From NCBI GenBank assembly GCA_016098155.1, contig JAAAJB010000455.1:1-28990 (forward strand): a stretch of DNA of 28,990 bases. The letters run 5' to 3'. Positions 1 to 9,209 of the stretch are shown piece after piece. Under the pieces are notes generated by a model, which was given only the letters and a program-made list of their open reading frames with translations, was not told the DNA's origin and did not search any database. Source of the DNA: Actinomortierella ambigua. Its lineage: Eukaryota; Mortierellomycota; Mortierellomycetes; Mortierellales; Mortierellaceae. Position 1 is the stretch's first letter. The number at the start of each line of letters is the position of its first letter. A program made the translations under genes and the position numbers.

Positions 1-135
1 CCCCCCTTTCTCCTCCCCACCCTTGGCAGCAAGGAGACCCACCCTCCTCTACGATTGACATTCCACGCTGCCCTAACGTCTTTGTCCATTTCTTACATTC
101 CCCCACATATTCCATCCCACATACCATCAACAGCC

Positions 136-1633
136 ATGTCGTCTCCTGCATACCACAACCACAACAACGCCAACTACATCGACTCTCCCTTCGATGAACC
201 CTACGAGAAACAGCCCTCGTACTATGGCGCTTCGACTCCATACAACCCTGCTTACCAGCAGAGTCCCTCTCTCCAGCACGCAACCTATGACCAACACAGC
301 CTGGATGCAGAGAAGCACAGCAACAACAGCTCGTATCAACAGGCTTATGCAATGCACGATATTGGCCAGAACAACAGCAATGGCTACGGCCACGACAACA
401 ACAGCGGCAAGTACTACTCCAGCCGCGAGTCGTACCAACAAGCCCAGGCCACGCCTCAATTGTACAACGGCTACGACGAGGATCGGCCCTCAATCTCCAA
501 CGACACAGAGCCGATGCGTCCGCGCGATGCGGAGCGAGGCAGCTCGCCCGACGGCAGCATCACACCCATCAAATACCGCAAGGAAAAGTCCAAGTACCTG
601 CCGTGCTTCCCCTGCATCCGGTCGACGTGCGGTCGAGTGATGTGCTGTATCTGCCTGTTGTTGCTGTTGATCATCATTGCCCTGGCCATTGTGATTGTGA
701 CGGTGTTCAAGCTGCCCCAGGTCGACTTTGTCGGCATGTCGCAGCAGCCCCAGTTTACCTTCAACCAAGGCAACACGTTCGCTGCGTCCATGACAGCGGC
801 CATTCGCGTCCAGAACCCCAACCCGATTGGTTTCACCTTTGATAAAATTACTGCCAAGGTAAATAAGTGGTACCCTTTTTTGATCTTTCCTGACACCCAA
901 AAGTCTCGACTTCATTTGTGAGGAGGGGGGGAGAAGGTACAGGAGGGGAATGGAAAGAGAGAAAGCCCTAGTGTCGGCGGGCCAAATTGCAACAGTGAGA
1001 ACAACAACAACAACAACGACGACGACGACAACAAACAATAATGTACACGTGTATGAGTAATAGGGGAAAGTATCGGGAGAAAGGGCGAGGGGGGCAGTGT
1101 CGAGTGATGCGGCATAGCAAAAGTACAAAAAAAGAACGCCAAGCAAGGACTCAGCCTGACCATCAGACATGAGAGGCCCCCCCCCCTGACGCTTGACCAT
1201 TACCTGGGGGTCTGATGAACCTGACCTGATATGACCTGACATGACCTGACCTTTCGTTCTATTTATTCCTTCCTCTTTGCTTCAGGCGTACTATCCTGGT
1301 TATGCACCTCAGATTGGTGGAGGAGAGGTGAGCAACGCACGGTTCCCGTCCAAGGCGACGACGGACCTCAACTTCCCGCTGAACGCGACATATAGCGCGA
1401 CGCAGGACCCTGGCTACACGGTGGTGTCCGACATTGCCAACCGCTGCGGACTGACAGGGGGGCAGCTCCAGAAACTGCAGATCAACTATGATCTGACCCT
1501 GACACTCAACATCGTCGGTATCAATATTAGCCCGACAATCAAAAACCAGCATGTCAGCTTTGACTGTCCCAGCAACATTGCGCAGATCCTCGACGAGATT
1601 CCCCAGTCTGTTCGCCAACAGTTTGGCTTTTAA
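136..1633 (+). CDS. Single-pass membrane protein with LEA-2-type domain, two exons
   Basis: Exons 136-858 and 1286-1633 join in phase 0 across a 427-nt intron (gtaaat...ttcag) and give about 356 residues. Residues 1-150 are a disordered tail rich in Asn, Gln, Tyr and Ser. A Cys-rich juxtamembrane stretch (CFPCIRSTCGRVMCCIC, possible palmitoylation sites) leads into one strongly hydrophobic helix at about residues 167-193. The rest (about 195-356) has the pattern of a LEA-2/WHy beta-sandwich: hydrophobic strands, a VQNPNPIGFTF motif, then alternating strands up to the C-terminus. Known fungal relatives are membrane-anchored LEA-2 proteins of poorly defined role, so no function is claimed. The ATG at 136 is the first ATG in frame; upstream codons form a CT-rich leader. 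The intron is roughly four times longer than most others here and low in complexity. Confidence 0.85.
859..1285 (+). other. Long low-complexity intron of the LEA-2 gene
   Basis: This 427-nt intron separates the two LEA-2 exons. It contains purine-rich stretches, an AAC/GAC trinucleotide run at about 1000-1030 and a short tandem array of a roughly 10-nt unit (tgacctgata, tgacctgaca and variants) at about 1220-1251, just ahead of the acceptor. I see no coding potential consistent with the LEA-2 domain in it. Confidence 0.7.
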
Positions 1634-1986
1634 AGATAGAGCTATTACACTTTCAAGCAAAGTGGAAGAGGATGGGGGGAGGGGTGCGGGATGGTTGAAA
1701 GTACTCTGTCTTTTTTAGATCCTCCTCCTCTGCCACATCCCCCACCCCCATTCTCCCTCCCTCCCTCCTCCCTCCTTTCTTACCACATCATCATTTTGTA
1801 TCATACTTCTGTTGTCTCTCTCTCTCTCTCTCCGCTCGAATAAAATGCCCTGTCGAAAGTCAAAAAAGATAGTGCAACGCCCATTATTTCAGTAAACAGT
1901 GGTAACCATTTTTTTAGCGTGTTTCCACCCCCACGTAACTGGATAAGGGCTTTCGTAGTCTCCATCTTGCATGGCATGCACAATTC
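1634..1986 (+). other. Intergenic: LEA-2 3' flank and sugar-transporter promoter
   Basis: This 353-bp spacer holds a CT-rich tract (a CT dinucleotide run at about 1813-1832) and the likely polyadenylation signal of the upstream gene. I see no clear TATA box before the transporter ATG and no additional gene. Confidence 0.5.
1839..1844 (+). terminator. Candidate polyadenylation signal AATAAA (LEA-2 gene)
   Basis: A canonical AATAAA hexamer lies about 205 nt after the LEA-2 stop codon and before the next start codon, on the coding strand. Confidence 0.45.
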
Positions 1987-4900
1987 ATGATGAGCCACAT
2001 TATTCCTCCGACTGACAATCCGCCCTTGCCCGGCTCGCCCTCCAAGAGGAAAAAACCCATTGCGCGCCCTCCACCCAAGAGTGCTGTCGCAGCTACCCAT
2101 GGAGCATTACACGAGTTGGTGGACACCACCATCACTGGCAGTCACTCCACTCTCGAGACACATAGGCCACCGTTAAGGATGTCTGTCGCCAGTGGTACCG
2201 GCAGAAACTCCTCGTCGTCTTCAGGCACCTCGTCAGCTACCTCGGGCTCTGTGACACACCATTTTTCACAGGGCCCTGCTGGTGGACGGAGTCTGAGTAC
2301 GAGCGGAGGCCAAAGTGTAGCTACGACAGGGCCCTCAAACATGGGCGGGGGCAATAACAACACCAGTACCAGCACCAGCGGTAGCAGTAGTAGTAGTGGT
2401 AGCAGTCAAGGCACCTCGTATCATATCGAGATCACAGGAGGGGCTGCTGCACACAGTGGCCACCACCACCGCCACAGTGATGATGATGGCTACGAGATGG
2501 GAGAGGCAAGCGATCGCTATTATCGTGACAACCACCCACCGAGCCAACACCAAACCGACCGTGCACAACAACGGCGACAACGGCGGAGGCGTAGGCACGC
2601 ATCGGATGAATCGCACTTGTCCGACACGGCGCGGAAGGCGGGCCTGTATGGCAAAGCGCATATCAAGGGTCGGTTTAAGCTCGTTCGGATGGTTCTTCTG
2701 ACAACGTCGCTCATGGGGTAAGCAACAAACGTCAAAATTCGGAAAATACTCGCAGGCAGATAGTCATGACGAACACGAAGAAACAAAAACCTAAACGTAA
2801 CTCTCATTTTGTTCACGGGTACCCCACCCCAGACTTCAATTTACCTGTAAGTTTATGCACCTGTTTATTTTTTTTTTTTAGGATATGACCGATTCCTGAT
2901 GTTCGATCCTTCTCTACAGAAGCGAAGAATGAAGACTCATGTTTTTCTCTTCAAAAAAAAAATAGGGGCTGTTGAGATGGCTTATGGCACACCTTTTCTA
3001 CTTCAGTTAGGACTCTCAAAATCACTTATGTCTCTTGTCTGGCTTGCAGGCCCACTCTCAGGTAATCAATGTAGCCTTCTCGCGAAACAACCAGTATGTA
3101 TTACCGAGAAAATGCGGTGATTATGTGATTTTCTCATTAACTCTGTTTGGTATTCGTTTAAAAAAACATAGGACTGGTGATGCAGCCTGTTGTAGGTGTA
3201 CTTTCGGATAGATGTACCTCGCGATTTGGACGACGACGACCGTTTTTGGTCATTGGTGTGGCGGCCGTGGTATGCTCGTTCTTGTGCCTTGGATGGTGTC
3301 GAGAGATCGCAGCCTTTATTTTTGGACATGACTACGAAGGAGTAAGTGCAAGATTCCGCATCATCACGTCCAACGAAAAAGGTTCTATGCACGCAGCCCT
3401 CACTGACATGCCTCTCCTCCCTTCTCTTTCAATTCGACTCCTTTTTTAGCTTGATGTTATTACGATCCTTATGGCTGTGGCCTCTATCTATATCCTCGAT
3501 TTTGCTATTAACTGCGGTATGTCAAGATAGTCTAGTCAATAGTCTTATATTTTTACTACGTACACCAGCCCTGTCCATGTTTTGGCCTCATGACTAACGT
3601 CTTTTCTATCAATATGAAAAAATAGTGCAAGCGAGCTGCAGAACACTCATCGTGGACAGCTTACCGTCGTCACAGCAGGAAGAGGCAGCGTCATGGGCAA
3701 GTCGTTTGATGGGGCTTGGCGGGATTTTTGGCTACTTTATGGGCAACGTCAATCTGCCCGAGGTGCTACCAGCCTTTGGCGACACCCAAATCAAGGGACT
3801 TTGCATCGTCGCCTGTCTCTTTCTCATCGTCAATGTCGGGCTTACATGCTGGGCAGTGACAGAACGTGTCATGGTGCGGTCATCCAGGTAATGGGGAAAC
3901 AAACTGACTTGGGTGCGACAGACATCAGAAGGAAACAGAGAGGAGAAGAGAATTCTCACTTTAATTTACCTTGCCTATTACACAGCCCTTCTAGTTCGTC
4001 ATCCATGTCAGAGTTTTTGGGAGGCTTCAGGTCAATAATCCAGTCGATCCGTCACCTGCCACTGCAGATTCAACGGCTGTGCAACGTCCAGTTCTTTGCT
4101 TGGATGGGCTGGTTCCCATTCCTATTTTACTCTTCGACCTACATTGCCGAGATCTTCCTTCGTGAGAAACAACAGCATCAGGCACCAGAGGAAGGGGAAC
4201 ACCAGGCGGCACCGTCAGCTGTCGAGCTGAACGATGCAGCTGTACGCGCAGGATCGTACTGTTTGTTAGTATACTCGATTGTTTCGTTGGTCGCATCCAT
4301 GCTTCTTCCCGTCTTTGTCGCACCAGCAGTCCCATCCCATCAGCATCACCATTCGTCCCCCTCGTCGCCGCTGCCGCCCACAACAACAACGTCGACGTCG
4401 GGCAATGGACGATGGGCTCGGCTGTTTGAGAATCAGGACCGCCGCTCTTCTCCGTCCCCTCATTCTTCATCTTCAATGTCCTCTAGCGCCTGGTGGCGAC
4501 GGTGGCAGCGCCGGCTAAAGCCGCGGTGGCTCGTGATCCCAATCCCATGGCTGACGCTCCCGAGGATGTATACACTTTCGCTGGGACTGTTGTCGCTATC
4601 GCTCCTGCTGACATGGATGGTGCAGGACATTCAAGGGTCGACCATTTTGTTCTCAATGTGTGGCGTTGCGTGGGCAGTGTCGATGTGGGCGCCGTTCTCG
4701 ATCCTTGGGGAGGTTATCTCGCAGCAGCTTCAGGAGCAACAGCACCAAGAGCGGATGCATGATAGTGGTGTGGCCCAGCATCTTGGAGGAGAAGGTGGAG
4801 ATCCCGAGATGATGTTTGAAGCAGACTCGCATTTTGATGATGATCATGGCCGTGGTGGTGGCCACTCCGATGAGACTCGCCTGCTTGCCATGCAAGGGAT

Positions 4901-5756
4901 TGTCGTGGAAGATGAAGAGGGTCAGGAGGAGATTCGGATGGTCGAAAACAAAAGATATCGGCCCGTGGTGGTCCACGCCGACTCTTCGCCAGTAGCGACC
5001 ACGACGACGACAACTACATATGGACGATCAACAAAATCTGAATCCAAGTGGAGCAGAAACGGAGTGTCGGCGGTGTTGGACGTGGAGACTGCAGACAGCG
5101 GCGCATCGGTCTACCACGATTATCACTATTCGGACCCTCATAGCCAACGCCGTGGTGGAGGTCATATGGATGGCAACAGCAGTCTCGCTTCGATCGAGAC
5201 CGTGGTGCCAGAGACCAGCAAGGAACGTTACGCTGGCCCGAATCATTCGCTGGAGGAAATTCAAGTAGATGGCGATGGTCGCGATAGTATCGAAGAGGCG
5301 ACTCTTGAGGGGGATGGCGATGAGGAGACGCAAAAGTTGGTCCAGACACGCCTCTCATCGTCTTCGTCTTCTGGTGTATCTCATCGACAGGATGGTGATG
5401 TCGAGGCCATGCGTGTTCGTACCGGGGGAGGAGGAGGCGGTAGCGAGGGAGGCGCGACGATTGGCACCTCGGCTGGAGCGCTGCTGGGCATTCACAATAT
5501 CTACATTGTGCTACCCCAGTTCTTGGTCAGCTTCTTGAGCAGCTTGGTCTTTGCGGCGATTGAGAGTGGGAGCAATGCGACGGTGGATGACACTGGAGGA
5601 GGAGGAGGCACAACTAAGGTTGGGGTTGAGGGCGATCAGCCTGCAGACCCCAACACAATCGGCGTGATGCTCCGCTTTGGAGGCCTGATGGCAGGCGTCG
5701 CCGCTGTTCTGAGTCTTCGCTTGTGGCGTGCCCCTGCTCTTGGTGGTCGATGGTAA
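1987..5756 (+). CDS. GPH-family sucrose/alpha-glucoside:proton symporter (SUT-like), seven exons
   Basis: Exons 1987-2717, 2833-2846, 2966-3061, 3172-3341, 3450-3516, 3626-3887 and 3986-5756 join in one frame (1036 residues). All introns are 98-119 nt with GT-AG ends. The spliced product restores SUT signatures that cross splice sites: [20 protein letters not shown] (TM1), the RFGRRRPF motif after TM2, and [17 protein letters not shown] (TM4). Twelve membrane segments are recognisable, the last two being [19 protein letters not shown] and [17 protein letters not shown]. Known SUT proteins move sucrose or maltose with protons across the plasma membrane; the substrate here is inferred. Unusual parts are a disordered N-terminus of about 230 residues (Ser/Gly/His, then an Arg-rich patch) and a roughly 250-residue acidic loop between TM10 and TM11 (about residues 690-945). 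Exon 2 is only 14 nt. Confidence 0.9.
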
Positions 5757-5793
5757 AGCGTATGTTTTTTTTTGCGTTCCCTTCCAGCCCAGA

Positions 5794-5799
5794 AATAAA
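5794..5799 (+). terminator. Candidate polyadenylation signal AATAAA (sugar transporter)
   Basis: AATAAA lies 38 nt after the symporter stop codon. It falls in the 173-bp spacer between the convergent symporter and DHA2 genes. Confidence 0.5.
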
Positions 5800-5842
5800 A
5801 GGAGTGTCCTCCTATCTTAGATCGGATTTGCATATATCTTAG

Positions 5843-5848
5843 TTTATT
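5843..5848 (-). terminator. Candidate polyadenylation signal AATAAA (minus-strand DHA2 gene)
   Basis: TTTATT on the plus strand reads AATAAA on the minus strand, about 80 nt after the stop codon of the DHA2 transporter. The predicted 3' ends of the two convergent genes therefore come within about 50 nt of each other. Confidence 0.45.
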
Positions 5849-5929
5849 GCTTGCACGAGATTTGATTAGAGTAGGGTATCAACCGAAGATTAGGAAGGTG
5901 CAAACAATAAAAAAAATAAACAAGCAAAT

Positions 5930-7194
5930 CTACGCCTCGCCTCTCTTGGTGTCCCCATCTCTGGAAACGGTATCTGCTCCATCGACAGAGGTCAACTTTG
6001 TCGCGTCACCCGCGACTGACACCTTTTCTAACGGAAGGCTGGTCTCAGTGACGGTGGCTGGAAGCTTCCCTTCCTCATCCTTGGGTGTCTCAGCGTCGTC
6101 GTCGGTGTGCTTCGGGTCCTGGTTAGGTGAGAAAAGGACGACGATGACCAAGGCCAAGCCACAGCAGACGGCCATGGTGTAGAAGGCTGAACGATAGGCC
6201 AAGAGCAGCGCATGTTTGTCGTTCTTTACACCAACAGGGGCATAGTTGGTGGAGATGGCGGTGGCGATGGCAATGCCAATGGGTCCACCGAGCTGGACGG
6301 CAGAGTTGTAGATACCAGAGATGACGCCCTGGTCCTTGTTGGGCGCATACATGACGGCGTTGACTTGGTTGGCCAGGAAGACCGGTGCTGTGCCCAGCAC
6401 GTTGACGCAGTAGGCAGGGAAGGGTCCGGCCCAGTACGAGTTTGTTTCCGACATGCGAGCAAAGAGGAGTGCCGACACCAACAACAAGATCCAACCAACG
6501 ATCAACAGGTACTTGGTACGGGTCATCATCAGCAGCTTGGCTGTTACAAAGTTGAGTGGAAAAGAGCCAACGCCCGAGACCAAGAAGGCCAAGCCTGTCT
6601 GCATCGTGGTATAGTCGAGCACGTCCTGGAGATAGAGCGTGGTAAAGTACACCATGACGTTCGTCGCTGCTGACACCAAGATCGCACCCAAGACCGATGT
6701 TGTGAATCGCCGCGACTTCCAGATGCGCGGTGGAATCACAGGGTCGGAGACTTTAAATTCAATCACGACAAAGGCGATCAACAACACTAGCCCGATCACG
6801 AATGGAGCCAGAGTCTTGGCTTTGCCCCACCCTGCCGCTGGAGCCTCGCTGAGGTAATAGACGAATGTGACTATGCCTCCCATGAAGCAGAACAGTCCTC
6901 CCACGTCCATGCTACGGCGCGATCCATCTTCGTGGCGAACGTTGTGCTGGATATTCGGAACCATAAAGTAGCCGATAGCTGTAAGGATGGCGCCGAAGAT
7001 CGCTGTCAGACGGAAAATCCATCTATTTAGAACAAAGAGGAAGGGTGTGGTGAGCACAGGGCTTCTTCTATTCGCAACCAGCTCCTCTCATGTGTCACAA
7101 TTTGGTGTCCCACACCGAAAAAAACAAGCATGGTGTCTCTAGCTTTACCTCCAACCGATCGTCTAAAAAGGAGCAGCAATGAATAGGGGGAAAG

Positions 7195-7234
<40 letters not shown>

Positions 7235-7897
7235 CCTCAAATTCATGAAACTAGGTTTTTTTCAGTACAAAGGCTAGTTGCGATCTTGGGAAACGAAAAA
7301 AAATAAACTTACATCGCCAATTGCACCTCCGATGAGAGTGCCGACAACCATACCGGAGGAACCACATGCACCAAAGACAGCTAGGGCGCCGTTACGCGAA
7401 GGTCCGGGAGGGAATGTGGTGGTCAAAGTCGCCAACGCTGACGGAATAGTCAATCCAGCACCGATGCCTTGCAGCGCTCGGCTGATGCACATGAAGACAG
7501 GTCCGTTGGCGAAGCCAATGACGAGCGACCAGATTGTGAACCACGACAGACCCACCAAGAACATGAGACGGTGTCCCATGATGTCGCCCAGACGTCCTGC
7601 CAGGACTAGGCATCCCGCAAATGAGAGCGTGTAGGCTGCTATCACCCTACGATAATTATATAAGAGATTGTTTCAGAGTATGAAAAAATAAAAGTGATTT
7701 TGTGGAGTGACTTTCCATCTTCGTCGGACCTTTCTTGCGTTTTCATACCACTGAAGTTGGTTCACCTCAAATTTGAGATCAACAAGAATGGGAGGCAGAA
7801 CGACAATGGACGATGTGATGTTGACAATTTCGAGGAGCTGTGCAAAGGAAGCCACGAGGACAAGCAACGTGGTGTTCCCCCGTAACCGCTGTATCAT
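5930..7897 (-). CDS. DHA2-type major-facilitator transporter, four exons
   Basis: Minus-strand exons 7897-7749, 7646-7313, 7162-7149 and 7022-5930 join in frame into about 529 residues. The family is MFS of the EmrB/QacA/aminotriazole-resistance (DHA2, about 14 membrane segments) type. Visible motifs are AGRLGDIMGHR (motif A after TM2, about residues 66-76), SRALQGIGAGLTIPSAL, and a GTLIGGAIGD motif-C region. The C-terminal tail is charged and cytosolic. Such pumps export drugs or small metabolites with protons; the substrate is unknown. The third exon is 14 nt and encodes T-I-G-W plus part of Arg; the paralogs at 18763 and 22346 carry the same residues without introns. The first intron splits a Trp codon (TG|G), as in both paralogs. 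The start at 7897 leaves a very short cytosolic N-terminus, but a TATA box about 85 nt upstream supports it. Confidence 0.88.
7199..7231. repeat. GA dinucleotide microsatellite within a DHA2 intron
   Basis: About 16 uninterrupted GA/AG units lie in the second intron of the DHA2 gene (7163-7312), between the 14-nt micro-exon and exon 2. On the coding strand it is a CT run upstream of the micro-exon acceptor, so its length could affect inclusion of that exon (inference). Confidence 0.85.
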
Positions 7898-7980
7898 ATT
7901 TTCTAAACGTTTAAACAGTGGGAAGGTGTGGGATGGGTGAAATTGAAAATAAGAATTATACAAGCCCCCCTCCCTTCTAC

Positions 7981-7987
7981 CTTTATA
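7981..7987 (-). promoter_or_regulatory. TATA box of the four-exon DHA2 gene
   Basis: TATAAAG on the minus strand is 84-90 nt upstream of the ATG at 7897. The spacing fits a transcription start about 30 nt downstream and a short 5' UTR, and supports the chosen start codon. Confidence 0.5.
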
Positions 7988-8500
7988 CCATTTGTCCTAA
8001 GTTTCAACGAGATCGGAAAATGAAAACAACCGACTTTGTCTCCCAGGATCGGGACGACGATCTTACCAACGGTGGCTCCATTGATCCACAGCTGAACTTA
8101 TAATACTGCGGAATTTCAAGGTTCAAGTGGCTTTGACCAACCAACTTGTAAGGGGAGGGGAGGGGGTCGGGGTGTGCAACAATAACCATGCGCTAACAAA
8201 AGTGCTCGAACCACTTTTGTAAATCTCTGCTATTATTGGACGGTGGACGTACCATGGACGTTCATTCTTAACTTCATATCCATACCTCTCTTTGGACCCT
8301 TTGGACGCGATTGAGGTTCAGATTGGACCGACTGGGGTAGTTTTATCGAACATTGTACCGCTTTATTTACCTCGCAGCGAGAGCCAAGTTCAGAGGGTGA
8401 AGAGGGCGTTGAAGACACCCTAGCTGACCGGAAAGCAGTGCATTCAGCCTCCCTCCCATCCCTCTTTTTTTTTTTTTTTTTTTTTTTGCTTGGAAGGGCC
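7988..8500. other. Intergenic DNA left of the kinase duplication
   Basis: About 500 bp between the DHA2 promoter and the duplicated segment. It includes a run of 23 T at 8465-8487 that marks the left edge of the duplication; the second copy also has a T run at the matching place. I find no convincing gene: a 96-codon minus-strand frame across the T run is a poly-Lys artefact. Confidence 0.5.
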
Positions 8501-9209
8501 ATCTCCTCGATGGTCACATCCACTTGTCAACACCTCGGTTGATTCGTCTACTAAGAATGTGTGCGAGACGCTCTACCTTCCCATACAGCAATCCCCTCAT
8601 TCATGTGAGTCGTCCGCTGCCCAATCAGCGTCTGGGGCGTTGGTCCAAGATTAGACGCGCCAGGCTGCTCCTCTCTACGATATAGGATCCGGCCGGCAAA
8701 TATCATTTACTCTTTGGTCCATAAGACCTTACCGAAGGAAGGATGGACGGAGTGGAAGGGTTCAGAGATGAGGTGAGGGGAATATCGGGGCCAAGATGCA
8801 TGGAGACGCTGGCAATGAGAATCAGTGCGAAGAAAACTGTCTCACGCTGTATGTTACAGTTCAACAGCGGCTGTCAACTACGGAGTCGAGGGTAAAAAAC
8901 GAAGATTCTCTCGTTTTGCATAGTTGTGGTGCTCTTTGGATGGTGGTCATGGGCTTCCATGTTGGACGCGTGTTTCGCGCACTAGGGCTTGGGTGGTCAG
9001 CCTTTTATGGATGCGAGGTAGGGACCCGCCTCTAGGCCAACCATGAAGTCACTTCTTCACATTAGCAGATCGGCCCTCGCTGCCTTGGAGGCGTTGGTGT
9101 AACCATAGGTGACGTCGAGCTGTTCAGAAAGTTGGACAGTGCAGTGCCTCATCTCATTCACCCTCAGTTGTCATCCCCATCTCCATTCCCACACAATCCA
9201 TCATCTCCA
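8501..9209 (+). promoter_or_regulatory. Duplicated upstream region of kinase/Sel1 copy 1
   Basis: About 700 bp before the kinase ATG is closely matched by 13850-14568. Long blocks are nearly identical, for example around aagattagacgcgccaggct and the 60 bp directly before the ATG. Open frames present in copy 2 are broken by a TAG in copy 1, so this looks like conserved promoter or leader DNA and not coding sequence. No clear TATA box was found. Confidence 0.5.

Noticed and set aside
490..1242. 250-codon minus-strand frame opposite the LEA-2 gene
   Set aside because: It runs through the LEA-2 exon and its low-complexity intron. Its composition comes from AAC/GAC and A-rich runs, with no domain.
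8233..8523. 96-codon minus-strand frame with a Lys run left of the duplication
   Set aside because: The Lys run comes from the 23-T homopolymer. There is no domain and the duplicated side does not conserve it.
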